Shown here piece by piece: positions 56,401 through 64,000 of a DNA stretch of 64,000 nt; position 1 is the stretch's first letter, and every line of letters begins with the position of its first letter. The notes below the pieces were generated by a model, which had not been told where the DNA came from, searched no databases, and worked only from the letters and a program-made list of their open reading frames with translations. This stretch comes from CAVTQY01 sp963736975. GTDB taxonomy: Bacteria > Pseudomonadota > Alphaproteobacteria > Acetobacterales > Acetobacteraceae. The stretch covers positions 992,001 through 1,056,000 of the forward strand of contig CAVTQY010000001.1 of assembly GCA_963736975.1 (NCBI GenBank), written 5' to 3'. The position numbers were made by a program, and so were the translations under genes.

Positions 56401-56908
56401 CACCATCAATGCCGCCCAGGGGCTCACGGCGACCGAGCACATCAACGCCCTTCCCGGCGGCAGCCGGACGGCCAATGCCAACACCGTCTATGTCGCCGAA
56501 AGCCGTCATCGCCGGCAGTCATGGCTGGTCACTTCGGACGGCGCCGAACGCCGCGAGATCGCCGAACGGCGGCCGCTTGGTGATGCCCGTCCGATCACCC
56601 GTAAGGACGTGCTAGCGAACATGACGCGCAACCTCTCGCGCCAGCCGGAAAAGCCGTCCGCGCTGCTGTTCCTCGAACGCGCCGCGGAGGGCATGCGGCA
56701 GAGCGCACGCGGATGGCAGCGCGGCCTCCGCCCGGCCGAGGAAGGCAAACGCGCGGGCCAACAGCCCACGACCCTGCGCCGGTCCGTTGCCAGGGCGCGG
56801 CTCCGGGCGGCCGCGCAGGTGATCAAGACACGGGTGTTGCCGGTCATCGACAGAACCGTCGAGGGCCGTGCCAAGCATCGCAAGCCCCGAATGAGGAGAG
56901 CGCAATGA
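53495..56908 (+). CDS. MobF-family relaxase with RecD-like helicase
   Basis: 1137 residues (TrwC/TraI type; the longer open frame upstream is not coding). The relaxase domain starts MLTYRTGAVAGLSGG, with an unusual insertion of about 200 residues before CFSADKSVSLAWAF (about 248-261) and the metal-binding GDPNLHTHVTLFN (His at 344 and 346, the second and third His of the motif; HHTS at 315 precedes it). The C-terminal helicase has Walker A GVAGAGKTAL (650-657), VIVIDELGLVGTSEMARLL, GDHRQCQAIEAG and the C-terminal NAAQGLTATEHI block. It nicks oriT, stays attached to the strand and unwinds the element. The end overlaps the next start. Confidence 0.9.
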   Translation: MLTYRTGAVAGLSGGKAMAAHLMEATLPREAADLAAYYRAGTEVLSGDELALRDLARQVVNGTLPREDAEAQAARIERQLLRASLPPLPEPADPENDRACSYGHVMAEGWLEFSDVMRLWELSEGNRLYAAGGSDEEIAKAGDAFLDRVSEVAGACSYRSDALETRPPEFARAKLDALIRSIERGEQAFTAAEPRADMHPALAARLAIDPTRSLSGDELAHLLAGRRADGEEIEGASKRRTISFVDCCFSADKSVSLAWAFAPTEAERQQIVQAHRDAVQSAMAYVSEQLGRARRGNGGKDGWEPGHVGWAQFTHHTSRPTLEIANGEETELVSLKVAGDPNLHTHVTLFNAVLTGSGRLGALDVQRLRGRVHEFGAYYQAHLAQNLRAIGADVGLDQKTGAARVTAIPQAVRTAFSKRTVDAVAIAREWAAEAARDWDALPAEEKIELAKRGSGIGRQSKDAKRDDCSDFAAWKEQADQLRWQHASVLREGAAPAPQGREERTGRAYRAALPFVERAFGTSAVVAMAELRVAATRGLIAASVDGPEDITAVVHALETRGVRQEGEGTHLIAARHGPRAGVTTAKHLGREGELVSLAQTAAADNSAALPAAALQRAIRRSDLDLTSSHGEQQRAVIERLGTGGRLAVAIGVAGAGKTALLAPLVGAWNEDGRTVIGAAVAWRQVDDLADAGINNRYALSVLLDRAESGRLELNRHSVIVIDELGLVGTSEMARLLRLQTASGAQITAVGDHRQCQAIEAGPTIELLRKALGPDQVPELLTTVRQQSERERQTSLLFRDGNAGAALARKDQDGTVELVPGSYREAVRRAAELWAERRQANAGDKIYRLTVTAPTNEDARAISAAIRERRRSAGELGPDAVTVQATDQNGAKYDLALARGDRVRLFANIPAALSGGRAGNIGRNGSVLTVLDISVGGLRMRNAKGTEGLVKWETLRDPLSGCVRLAYGDCLTINAAQGLTATEHINALPGGSRTANANTVYVAESRHRRQSWLVTSDGAERREIAERRPLGDARPITRKDVLANMTRNLSRQPEKPSALLFLERAAEGMRQSARGWQRGLRPAEEGKRAGQQPTTLRRSVARARLRAAAQVIKTRVLPVIDRTVEGRAKHRKPRMRRAQ

Positions 56909-57081
56909 GCGAGTTCGAGAAGACTGAATCCTGGTGGTCGCGTCTGGCCCAACAGACCGAACAGGAGCGCGCTGAGGCACGCAAACAGGCCGCGCAGGAC
57001 CGCGCCGACCGCATGCGGGCGAGGGCGGAGGGTCAGCAGGCAGAGCCGAAGCAGCGCCGGCGGAAAGAGCTCCGGCCATGA
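56905..57081 (+). CDS. Small charged helical protein after the relaxase
   Basis: 58 residues, strongly charged and probably one long helix (ESWWSRLAQQTEQERAEARK, QAAQDRADRMRARAEGQ). ATG overlaps the relaxase stop (ATGA), and a GAGGAGAG site precedes it, so it is likely expressed. Family unknown. Confidence 0.6.
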   Translation: MSEFEKTESWWSRLAQQTEQERAEARKQAAQDRADRMRARAEGQQAEPKQRRRKELRP

Positions 57082-57218
57082 GACCCTCTCACCGCACCCT
57101 GCATTCACGAATGCCTTGGTCTGCCAAAATCCTTCTCGGACGTATGCCGGACGCTTCCAAGTCGGAGGCCGGACAGAAGCCGGACGCAACCCGGACGGTG
57201 GTGACTGATGACGACTGA
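57078..57218 (+). CDS. Possible 46-residue coupled protein
   Basis: An ATG overlapping the previous stop (ATGA) opens MRPSHRTLHSRMPWSAKILL to a stop at 57216-57218, which overlaps the start of the next gene. The end-to-end overlaps argue for translation. The sequence itself (SKSEAGQKPDATRTVV) has no recognised family. Confidence 0.4.
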   Translation: MRPSHRTLHSRMPWSAKILLGRMPDASKSEAGQKPDATRTVVTDDD

Positions 57219-57720
57219 CGATCTGGCACAGCTCGTCGCCGCGAACCGCAAAATAGGAGGACGGCACTCGCCGCTATATGCATGGATGCGAGCACGTCAT
57301 GACGCACTCTCCACTGCAATCGAAGCGGATGGCGCATCCTGGCCGACCATAGCTGTGATGCTGGCAAAGGCCGGGCTGATGGATGGCGCGGGCAAGCCGC
57401 CAACCGCGGAGCGTGCCCGCAAGTGCTGGCATCAGGTACGGAAAGATGTAGCCGCTGTCCGAGCGAAGGCGGAAGCAAACCGCAAACAACAGGTAGCCGG
57501 TGTCCCTGTCGCACAGGCCGCCCACCTGCCCTCCGCGACCCCGACTGACTCCTGGCGGCCAGCAACTAGCCTCCCACCTAAACAGTTCCGTCCGGCCGCC
57601 GCGGCGGCTAGTCGGCCTGTCTACGCGGTTCAGCGGGTATGCACCCCCATCGAGCTTGCTGCGGACGAGGAATTCGAGCCGGCAAGCGGCCCGAAGTTTC
57701 GGCCGGCGCGGCCGAGATAG
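57208..57720 (+). CDS. Conserved-type ICE protein, possible DNA-binding accessory
   Basis: 170 residues. The first 85 residues are structured (SPLYAWMRARHDALSTAIEA, DGASWPTIAVMLAKAGLMDG, KPPTAERARKCWHQVRKDVA) and match my memory of hypothetical proteins near conjugation genes in alphaproteobacteria. The rest is Pro/Ala-rich and likely disordered, ending GPKFRPARPR. A helix-turn-helix-like WPTIAVML...TAERARKCWHQVR segment suggests DNA binding. Function not established. Confidence 0.6.
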   Translation: MTTDDLAQLVAANRKIGGRHSPLYAWMRARHDALSTAIEADGASWPTIAVMLAKAGLMDGAGKPPTAERARKCWHQVRKDVAAVRAKAEANRKQQVAGVPVAQAAHLPSATPTDSWRPATSLPPKQFRPAAAAASRPVYAVQRVCTPIELAADEEFEPASGPKFRPARPR

Positions 57721-57737
57721 CCAGGAAGGTAATCGCC

Positions 57738-58634
57738 ATGGCAACAACTCAATCCTCTCCCGCGCGGATCGAGCACTTGTTCCGCCGCTCGGTCGCGGAC
57801 GTCGATGAACCGGAAGCTACGATCGCCATCGCGCCGATTGTGACACCGGCCAGCATGCTAATCCCGGTCGATCCGGTCGCCCTCGATCTGTCCGGCACGC
57901 CCAAGGTCTTGTTCCTGATCGGGCCTGGCGGCTCGGGCAAGACGATGCTCGCCCGGTGGATTGCAGACCGGATGAACGAGCGCGGCAACGAGGCGATCAT
58001 TGCCGCGCTCGATCCGCAGAACCGATCCTTAGCAAGCTGGTACGATGGGGTGGCAACACCCGAGACGAGCGACAGCGCCAGCACGGCGCGCTGGCTGCGC
58101 GAGCTGCTCGGCCATCTCCTTGATGCCAAGCAAAGTGCTCTGCTGGATTTCGGCGGTGGCGACACCGCGCTGGCTCGCACGATTGCCGCGACACCCGATC
58201 TCGCCGACGCACTCCAGCAAGGCGGGGTGGAATTTGTTGCGATCTACACGCTAACGCCTCGTGTGGACGACCTTGCCGCGCTGATTTCGTTGGAAAACGC
58301 CGGCTTCCGGCCGCGCGCGACCATGCTGGTCCTCAACGAGGGCCGCGTTGATGATGGCATCGCTCGCGATAGCGCCTTCGCACGCGTGCGCCGTCACAGT
58401 GCCTTCCGCGCCACGGAAGCGCGCGGCGCGGTCCCGGTATGGATGCCGAAAATGGATCCCGTGGTCGCGCTCGACATAGAGAGCAAGCGCCTGCACTTCA
58501 CGCAAGCCCGCGACGGGATCGTGCCCCCTGGCAAGACCTTTCGGCCGGCTGGCTGGACACAGCGACTGGAGGTAAAAGCGTGGCTCGATCGCATGACACG
58601 CGAATTCGGTGGGGTCACCTCATGGCTGTTGTAA
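57738..58634 (+). CDS. ParA/TraL-like P-loop ATPase
   Basis: 298 residues from ATG 57738, with an AGGAAGGT site upstream. P-loop GPGGSGKTMLARWIADRM, NEAIIAALDPQNRSLASWYD, LLDFGGGDTALARTI, EFVAIYTLTPRVDDLAALIS. This is the pattern of TraL/ParA-like ATPases seen next to MobF or MobP transfer regions, where they may help segregation or DNA processing. The stop lies 13 bases inside the next gene. Confidence 0.7.
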   Translation: MATTQSSPARIEHLFRRSVADVDEPEATIAIAPIVTPASMLIPVDPVALDLSGTPKVLFLIGPGGSGKTMLARWIADRMNERGNEAIIAALDPQNRSLASWYDGVATPETSDSASTARWLRELLGHLLDAKQSALLDFGGGDTALARTIAATPDLADALQQGGVEFVAIYTLTPRVDDLAALISLENAGFRPRATMLVLNEGRVDDGIARDSAFARVRRHSAFRATEARGAVPVWMPKMDPVVALDIESKRLHFTQARDGIVPPGKTFRPAGWTQRLEVKAWLDRMTREFGGVTSWLL

Positions 58635-59101
58635 CCTCCGCCCCGAGGCCCGAAACCCAAAGCGAAAGCGACTTCGTCGCAGCCGTCCGCGTCGCACAAG
58701 CAGAGATTGCGGATGCCGTTGAACGCAGCGGCTTGCGGGACGATGTGCTGCGCTATCCACTTGCGGCGTTGTCCACCACGCTGGGGTTATTTCCCGAGGT
58801 GTTGGCGCGCATGGATGCTGTTGCCGAGCGAGTGCAGCCAGCGTCGTCATCTCCTAGCGAACAGATCGTTTCGGCAGTCGAGCGCGCGGTAACCGGTGTG
58901 GCCTTCCGAATCCGCGGCGCTATCGATCGTTGAACCTCGATTATTGCGGCCGCAGCGCTGATGCTTATGGGGGCGATCAGCGGAACAGTCGGCTATGCCG
59001 TCGGTGCGGCTGAAGCCGGTCGTGGTCCGCTCGCCATTTGCTGGCAGCAAGACGGCGCGCGCGTCTGCGCACCCGCTATCCGGCTGAAGGCAAGAAGCTG
59101 A
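58622..59101 (+). CDS. Small membrane protein interrupted by an in-frame TGA
   Basis: From ATG 58622 the frame runs 103 residues (ESDFVAAVRVAQAEIADAVE, LRYPLAALSTTLGLFPEVLA) to a TGA at 58931-58933. In the same frame it continues without another stop for 55 codons, encoding a convincing membrane helix (IIAAAALMLMGAISGTVGYAVG) and a short tail to a TGA at 59099-59101, directly before the next gene. Related conjugation-associated proteins end in such a helix, so the first stop is probably a nonsense mutation or sequence error; readthrough cannot be excluded. Confidence 0.55.
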
Positions 59102-59102
59102 T

Positions 59103-59333
59103 ATGACCGCTCTCGTCAAATTCTTCTGGCCCGGCTTTCGGCTGATGATCCTTCCGTTTGTTTGGCTCTCGTGGTTCCCGGCTGTGGCCATCATGCTCGC
59201 GGGCATAGGCCTGATCCTTCGCGCATTCATGGATAGCAACGGCTGGATCATCAAAGTCGTCTGTGCTTTCGCTGCCTGCTCCGTCGCGGCGGTGATTTTC
59301 AAAGTTCGCCGCCAGATCATCGAACGGAAATGA
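59103..59333 (+). CDS. Small membrane protein
   Basis: 76 residues with two hydrophobic helices (LMILPFVWLSWFPAVAIMLA and IIKVVCAFAACSVAAVIF) and a basic C-terminus. Starts one base after the stop of the preceding extended frame, which suggests co-translation. No family recognised. Confidence 0.55.
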   Translation: MTALVKFFWPGFRLMILPFVWLSWFPAVAIMLAGIGLILRAFMDSNGWIIKVVCAFAACSVAAVIFKVRRQIIERK

Positions 59334-59649
59334 AAGCTCAGTGGTGGGTAGTGGCTTCGCAACAGGACACCGCTCAATCGAAGCGGGAATCAACAGCCGC
59401 CGGCTCATTGGGGCGCAGGACTCGGCTCGGCGTCAACAAAATCGCTAAGTTACCATGAATAAAGCGCGTCTATGGTGCCGGTTCCGACGTCCTCTTAGCC
59501 AACGCACGCGAATTAGGCACGGGCGCAGATGCTGATTGCGTGCAGTTCAAGGAACGAGCTCTGCGCCGATGTTCGCCGGCAGGAAGCATCAGACGACCGG
59601 CTTCGGGCGTACGCGCTGCAACATCGAGGCGGCTCATTGGGTTGATGCT
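59334..59649. other. No gene recognised
   Basis: About 315 bases with no convincing frame. Possible location of a promoter for the integrase operon, but no motif is clear. Confidence 0.4.
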
Positions 59650-59889
59650 ATGACTGAAGACAATTCGCTCGACGATTATGTGGCTGGCCTATTTGTGCTG
59701 CCTCTGTACGCCTCCTTGGTCATCATCAGTTTCCAATGCAGGGATTGCCGGGGCGACGGATCGTGTCGCCGTCGCTGTGCTCACCCGAAGCCTCGATGGC
59801 AGCTTCGTATCCTCGATACCAAGAATGGTGCTACGATCAATGCTATCGAGGACGCCGCACTGAGCGAGCGGGAGATTATCGCGCAATGA
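59650..59889 (+). CDS. Small hypothetical protein upstream of the AlpA-like gene
   Basis: 79 residues (MTEDNSLDDYVAGLFVLPLY, ASLVIISFQCRDCRGDGSC). One hydrophobic stretch near residue 12-28 is followed by five close cysteines, a possible metal site. Its stop overlaps the next start (ATGA), which supports translation. No family recognised. Confidence 0.4.
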   Translation: MTEDNSLDDYVAGLFVLPLYASLVIISFQCRDCRGDGSCRRRCAHPKPRWQLRILDTKNGATINAIEDAALSEREIIAQ

Positions 59890-60143
59890 GCGTTCAGCGT
59901 CCCCCCCGTCTTCTGACGAAGTCCGACCTTCGCGCGCACCTGGGCGGACTGCCGTGGGCCGAAGTGGCCGCAAGGATTGAGAAGGGGCAGCTCCCTCGAC
60001 CGCTGTGGGGATTGGCGCCAGACGACGTCCGCGCCCGCTGGGACTGCCGGGCCGTGGACCGGGCGCTAGACCTCGCCTCGTCCATCCCGGTTACGTTGGA
60101 AGCCGCAGAAGACTTCCTGGACCGCGCCCTTGGCACCCACTGA
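59886..60143 (+). CDS. Small AlpA/excisionase-like protein
   Basis: 85 residues. LLTKSDLRAHLGGLPWAEVA followed by ARIEKGQLPRPLWGL is the compact winged-helix pattern of AlpA/HTH_17 proteins that often sit beside integrases and act as excisionases or regulators. It overlaps both the gene before (ATGA) and the integrase after (14 bases). Confidence 0.65.
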   Translation: MSVQRPPRLLTKSDLRAHLGGLPWAEVAARIEKGQLPRPLWGLAPDDVRARWDCRAVDRALDLASSIPVTLEAAEDFLDRALGTH

Positions 60144-61284
60144 TCCAGACGGCAAGCCGCCCTACACTCAACTCCGGAAGGGGCGGTGGTATTGGGAACC
60201 ACCACTGCGGCTGCGCCGTGCCAACGGCCTCGCCGTGAGGGCGTTGGGCAGCGACCAAGTCGCAGCCTGGGCGTATGCCAGGAGGCTCAATGCCGAAGTG
60301 ACCCGGCTTGATCCGGACGCTCCGCCGCCTGGCACAGTAGCCTGGGTGTTCCAGGAGTTCTTCAAGAGCGCCAGGTTCGCCAAGCTTGCCGCCAGCACCC
60401 AGGGCGATTATCGATGGCTTGCGAAGCGCCTCAGCGGTCTTCAGATTGCCAACCAGACGCTTGGGCGCCTGCCGGCGCGAGCCATCAAGGCGAAGCACGC
60501 CGATCGGTTGCACGGCATCCTCGAGTACGAGAGCGGCCACTCCACGGCGCATTACGCTTGTCGGTTCGCGCGGCGCGTCTGGAAGTGGGCCGCGAGAAGA
60601 GAGCACGTGGATCCGATCGCCCCCAATCCGTGGGCCGGAATGGAGTTGTCCGGAATCGCCGAGCGCGAACAGTCCTGGACGGCGGACCAGGTCCGGACCG
60701 TGAAGGCGAAGGCCGCGGACTTGGGACGCCCCTCGATCGGGCTTGCGGTCTCACTCGCCTACTGGTTGGGACATCGGCAGGGAGACGTCCTGGCGCTCAC
60801 CTGGACGGCACTCGATTCTGGCGCGCGCAAGACCAACAAGATGAAAACCCGTGCCGTGCTGGTGCCGAGCGCATATCCCGAGCTTGCAGAGGAGATCGGC
60901 GCAGAGCGGAAACGCCAGGCCGCCTCCGAGACGCCGTCAACCCATGTTGTTGTCTGCGAGATGACCGGGCGCCCCTGGCAGCTCGACACGTTTCGTCACG
61001 AGTTCCGACGCATCGCGAATCTGGCCGGCATTCCGGCTGATCTCCAATTCAGGGACCTGCGGGCGACGGCCGCGACGGAGTTGGCGGACGCCGGCGCCGA
61101 CGTAATCGATATGTCCACCCATACCCAGCACAGGACCGTCCAGATGGCACGCCGCTATGCACGCCGAACGCCCGAGCAGTTCCAGCGGGCGGCAGCGAAA
61201 CGCCTGGCGGCCCGGAACAAGAGGGCGACGACCGACGGAACCGCCGACGGAACTGACGGAACTGACGAAAAGGCCAGCAAGTAA
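60130..61284 (+). CDS. int: Tyrosine-type integrase of the ICE
   Basis: 384 residues from a TTG at 60130 inside the preceding gene. SAM-like N-terminal domain (STQGDYRWLAKRLSGLQIAN), then the catalytic domain with Arg in LGHRQGDVLALTW, FRDLRATAATELADAG (second Arg box) and HTQHRTVQMARRYARRT (His and the tyrosine nucleophile). The DGTDGTDE-rich tail is variable. It ends 22 bases from the tRNA-Lys 3' end and points at it, the classic arrangement for site-specific integration into a tRNA gene. Confidence 0.9.
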   Translation: MAPTDPDGKPPYTQLRKGRWYWEPPLRLRRANGLAVRALGSDQVAAWAYARRLNAEVTRLDPDAPPPGTVAWVFQEFFKSARFAKLAASTQGDYRWLAKRLSGLQIANQTLGRLPARAIKAKHADRLHGILEYESGHSTAHYACRFARRVWKWAARREHVDPIAPNPWAGMELSGIAEREQSWTADQVRTVKAKAADLGRPSIGLAVSLAYWLGHRQGDVLALTWTALDSGARKTNKMKTRAVLVPSAYPELAEEIGAERKRQAASETPSTHVVVCEMTGRPWQLDTFRHEFRRIANLAGIPADLQFRDLRATAATELADAGADVIDMSTHTQHRTVQMARRYARRTPEQFQRAAAKRLAARNKRATTDGTADGTDGTDEKASK

Positions 61285-61306
61285 GTTATTGCAGCCGTAG
61301 CGGATT

Positions 61307-61382
<76 letters not shown>

Positions 61383-61507
61383 GGAGCCATATCCCGGCCG
61401 GCCGCGCCTATAGCAGTGCCGACCACGGCTTGAAACCCCCGCCCCGCCGGTTGACACACCCTCCCCCGCCCGGTGGGATGGCCCCGAACCACGGCGGGAG
61501 GCGATAC

Positions 61508-62441
61508 ATGAAACTTCTGTATTTCAACGACTTCATTCTTGGCGTGGTGAAGGACAACGGCGTGGTGGACGTCTCGGCGGCCGTCCGCGACATCTCGCAC
61601 ACGGGGCCGCACGACCTCATTACCAGCCTGATCGCCCGCTTCGAGCAGTATCGCCCCCGCCTCCAGGACGCGGTCGCCAGCGGCCGGCCCATCCCGCTCG
61701 CCGGGCTCCGTATTTGCCCGCCACTGCCGCGCCCCGGCAACATCGTCTGCATGGCGGTGAACTACATGGAGGACGGCACCCGCAAGGAGCCCGCCCCGCT
61801 CAACGCGTTCCACAAAGCGCCCACCGCCGTCATCGGCCCGGGCGACACGATGCGGCTGCCCGACGTGCCGGCGACCATCTTCGAAGGCGAAGCCGAGATG
61901 GCCGTCGTGATCGGCAAACAGGTCGCCAACGTGCCGGCCGCCCGAGCGATGGAGCACGTGTTCGGCTATATCAACTTCATCGACGGCTCAGCGCGTGGAC
62001 TGCCGCCGCCCGGCAACGTGTTCTTCCAGATGAAATCACGCGACACCTTCGCGCCGATCGGCCCGTATCTCGTCACCGCCGACGAGATCGCCGATCCGCA
62101 CAACCTCCCGGTCCGCCTCTGGGTGAACGGCGTGATCAAGCAAGATTTCAACACCGCCGACATGGCGCACAAAATCCCGCGCTGCATCGAGTGGGTCAGC
62201 TCCATCCACACACTGCTGCCGGGCGACATCCTCGCCACTGGGACCAACCATCGCGGACTCAGCGCCTTCCAGGACGGCGACACGGTAGAGTTGGAAACCA
62301 CCGGCCTCGGCCGAACTCAGCATCCGCGTTCGCGACGAACTGAAACGACGCTGGTCGCGAGAAACAAGGCTGGACCGCCAAAATAAAGGCTTCGACAGCC
62401 CCACGCCGCAAGTCGCCGGGCGTTACGCTACGGCCGGGTAA
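61508..62441 (+). pseudogene. Fumarylacetoacetate hydrolase-family protein, frameshift at the end
   Basis: About 305 residues from ATG 61508 with a GGGAGG site upstream. FAH fold signatures: NIVCMAVNYMEDGTRKEPAP, FEGEAEMAVVIGKQVANVPA, VFGYINFIDGSARGLPPPGN, SRDTFAPIGPYLVTADEIAD, LPGDILATGTNHRG. Glu/Asp metal ligands are present. Such enzymes hydrolyse or decarboxylate acylpyruvate-type intermediates of aromatic catabolism. As read, the last 25 residues are out of frame. Removing one A at 62314-62315 (CCGAACTC) restores GLGRLSIRVRDELKRRWSRE, the family's usual end, with a stop at 62439-62441. Confidence 0.85.
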
Positions 62442-62442
62442 C

Positions 62443-62999
62443 TCACCAGACCCGGCTCGCCCCGGTCAGGCGCAGTATCTCGCGGGCGCGCGCCGCCTTC
62501 TCGGCATCCGGCGCTCGCACCGAGAGCACCAGCCGCCCCGCGGCGGCCTTGCGGTCACGCTCGGCCTGCTCCTCGCCGCTCGCGGCCCGGCTGACCGCGT
62601 GGGCCACGCCACCCACCACCAGCCCGGCGCCAATCGCGGCACCGGCAATTGCGGCCGCGGCCCCGCCGGTGGCCGCGGTGGCCGTCGCGGCGAGCATTGC
62701 CCCGATGGCGCCGCCGGTGCCGGCGTGCATCAGCCGCGACTGCTGCGCCTCCACGTCAGTATCCGCCTCCTTGGCGCCCAGCTCCGGGGTGGCGTGATCG
62801 GCCGGCGGGTCGATATCCGGCAGACTGAGATCAGCCCGGTTCGAACCCGGCCGTCTCCAGGTCCTTGATCGCTGTGTCCAGCGCCGCGCTGGCCGCGAAC
62901 AGCCCGAACACCGCCGGGGCCGCCGACCCCGTGCGGGTCTCAATCGTCTCGCGCTCTGGCGGTAGCCCGGCAGCCGGGGAAGTCCGGTCCTGGTCCATG
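62443..62999 (-). pseudogene. Small stress-protein-like gene with Gly-rich membrane segment, frameshifted
   Basis: ATG 62999 follows GAGGC by six bases. The first frame gives APAVFGLFAASAALDTAIKD and LETAGF. After the GAACCGG at about 62836-62845 the protein continues one base out as ADLSLPDIDPPADHATPELG, a Gly/Ala-rich hydrophobic segment (GAIGAMLAATATAATGGAAA, IAGAAIGAGLVVGGVAHAV) and a C-terminal fold LVLSVRAPDAEKAARAREIL. Removing one A gives GFDRADLSLP, the expected join. It resembles general-stress 17M-like hypothetical proteins. Function unknown. Confidence 0.65.
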
Positions 63000-63058
63000 G
63001 AACGCCTCGTCTCCTGGATGTCAGGATCATAACGTTGCCGGCCAGGAGGCGTTGCCGA

Positions 63059-64000
63059 TCAGCCCAGCTCCACCTCCTCCAGCATCCGCGCCGGCGCCGA
63101 CAACCGGCTCGGCAGCACCCGCTCCAGCACATAAAGCGGTCGATTTTTCGTCTCGTTGAAGATCCGCCCGAGATACTCGCCCATCACCCCGAGCGTCATG
63201 AGTTGCACCCCGCCCAGGAACAGCACGATCGTCATCAGGCTCGGGTAGCCGGCCACCTTGTTGCCGAAGATCAGGGTACGGACGATCACCTGCAGCGCGA
63301 AGACCATGGAAGAGGCCGCGGTCAGCAGCCCGATATAGGTGGCCAGCTTCAGCGGCATCACCGTGAAGCTGGTGATCCCCTCGATGGCGAAATTCCACAG
63401 CCGCCACCAGGTCCAGGCGGTGCGGCCCGCATGCCGCGGCGCTCGGTGATACGGCACGGCCGTGCTCGGAAATCCCACCCAAGCGAACAGCCCCTTCATG
63501 AACCGGTGCTGCTCACGCAATCCCAGCACGGCATCCACCACGCGGCGGCTCATCAGCCGAAAATCGCCAGTGTCGCGCGGCAGCCGCACCGGCCCCAGGC
63601 ATTGCATGAGCCGATAGAACAGCTCGGCAGTGGTCTGCTTCAGCCAGCTCTCGCCATCGCGCGCGGTGCGCTGCGCGTAAGCCACGTCGAATCCGAGCCG
63701 CCAAGCAGCCACCAATTCCGGAATCAGCTCCGGCGGGTCCTGCAGATCGGCGTCAATGACGATCACCGCAGCCCCGCGAGCGTGCTCGAGGCCGGCAGTC
63801 ATCGCGACCTCCTTGCCGAAATTGCGCGACAGGTTCACCACCGCCACATGCGGGTCGGCCGCCTGCAATTCACAGAGCCGCTGCAAGGTGGCGTCGTGGC
63901 TGCCGTCATTCACATAGACGACCTCCCACGAGCCGAGCCGAGCCATGACGGCGGCAAGCCGCCGGTGCAGCGCCGGCAGCGAGGCGGCCTCGTTATAGGC
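63059..64000 (-). CDS. Family 2 glycosyltransferase (polyprenyl-phosphate sugar type), partial
   Basis: 313 residues in the window; the N-terminus runs off the right edge (AYNEAASLPALHRRLAAV precedes the first internal Met). GT-A core: VYVNDGSHDATLQRLCELQA, AVVNLSRNFGKEVAMTAGLE, VIVIDADLQDPPELIPEL (Asp-x-Asp), DTGDFRLMSRRVVDAVLG and HRFMKGLFAWVGF. Two C-terminal membrane helices (ATYIGLLTAASSMVFALQVI, LMTIVLFLGGVQLMTLGVMG) precede YLGRIFNETKNRPLYV. This is the GtrB/dolichol-phosphate-mannose-synthase-like layout: it transfers a sugar to a lipid carrier at the inner membrane. Confidence 0.9.
   Translation of the reverse strand, partial: AYNEAASLPALHRRLAAVMARLGSWEVVYVNDGSHDATLQRLCELQAADPHVAVVNLSRNFGKEVAMTAGLEHARGAAVIVIDADLQDPPELIPELVAAWRLGFDVAYAQRTARDGESWLKQTTAELFYRLMQCLGPVRLPRDTGDFRLMSRRVVDAVLGLREQHRFMKGLFAWVGFPSTAVPYHRAPRHAGRTAWTWWRLWNFAIEGITSFTVMPLKLATYIGLLTAASSMVFALQVIVRTLIFGNKVAGYPSLMTIVLFLGGVQLMTLGVMGEYLGRIFNETKNRPLYVLERVLPSRLSAPARMLEEVELG

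Noticed and set aside
58931..58933. Selenocysteine codon
   Set aside because: No SECIS-like hairpin was recognised after the TGA and the protein is not a redox family.

Overview
The window looks like chromosomal DNA of a high-GC alphaproteobacterium, most likely a member of the Acetobacteraceae. That placement is an inference from codon and GC style, the insertion-sequence families and the gene families; there is no rRNA or other strong taxonomic marker. Almost everything left of 61.3 kb is accessory DNA. Only the last 2.7 kb (tRNA-Lys, a fumarylacetoacetate-hydrolase-family gene, a small stress-protein-like gene and a family 2 glycosyltransferase) looks like ordinary chromosome.

Layout. 0-11.8 kb is a graveyard of mobile elements: IS66, IS5, IS256, an IS150-like IS3 element split by an intact IS30, IS21 and Tn3 remnants, then an IS3-family element whose transposase gene is split by a group II intron. 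11.9-26 kb is an island with visibly more A+T-rich cargo: a broken radC with a ribbon-helix-helix gene, a secreted barrel-like protein, a 1274-residue DUF4214-repeat protein carrying what appears to be the same barrel domain, and a methyltransferase fused to a GT61-type glycosyltransferase. These are separated by IS110, IS66 and a nested pair (an IS3-family element inside an IS256-like element with a clean 5-bp target duplication). 26-30.2 kb holds a second, nearly identical copy of the intron-bearing IS3 element. 30.2-38 kb has a Tn3-type resolvase and tnpA start, a third partial IS3 copy, a small excisionase-like gene, a DUF6065 gene, IS630, IS1380 and tyrosine-recombinase remnants, an XRE regulator and an intact IS256.

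37.8-61.3 kb reads as one end of an integrative and conjugative element (ICE). Two XRE regulators and an RpfC-like hybrid histidine kinase run leftward. A 20-bp palindrome lies before a rightward, tightly overlapped operon: virB1, B2, B3, B4, B5, an entry-exclusion-like gene, B6, B8, a VirB9 split into two genes, B10, B11, virD4, a small coiled-coil gene and a MobF relaxase-helicase. It continues with small coupled genes, a ParA/TraL-like ATPase, small membrane proteins, a small AlpA-like gene and a tyrosine integrase that ends 22 bp from the 3' end of tRNA-Lys(CTT). The other end of the ICE was not found in the window.

How it fits together: the integrase and small DNA-binding protein would move the element at tRNA-Lys, the MobF relaxase and VirD4 would deliver DNA to the VirB channel, and the XRE pair and sensor kinase are the obvious candidates to control the operon. 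As sequenced, virB4 and virB10 are frameshifted. Several of the clearest frameshifts, including those in the chromosomal genes at the right, look like an extra A turning CGAC into CGAAC, so sequence error must be excluded before calling the ICE dead.
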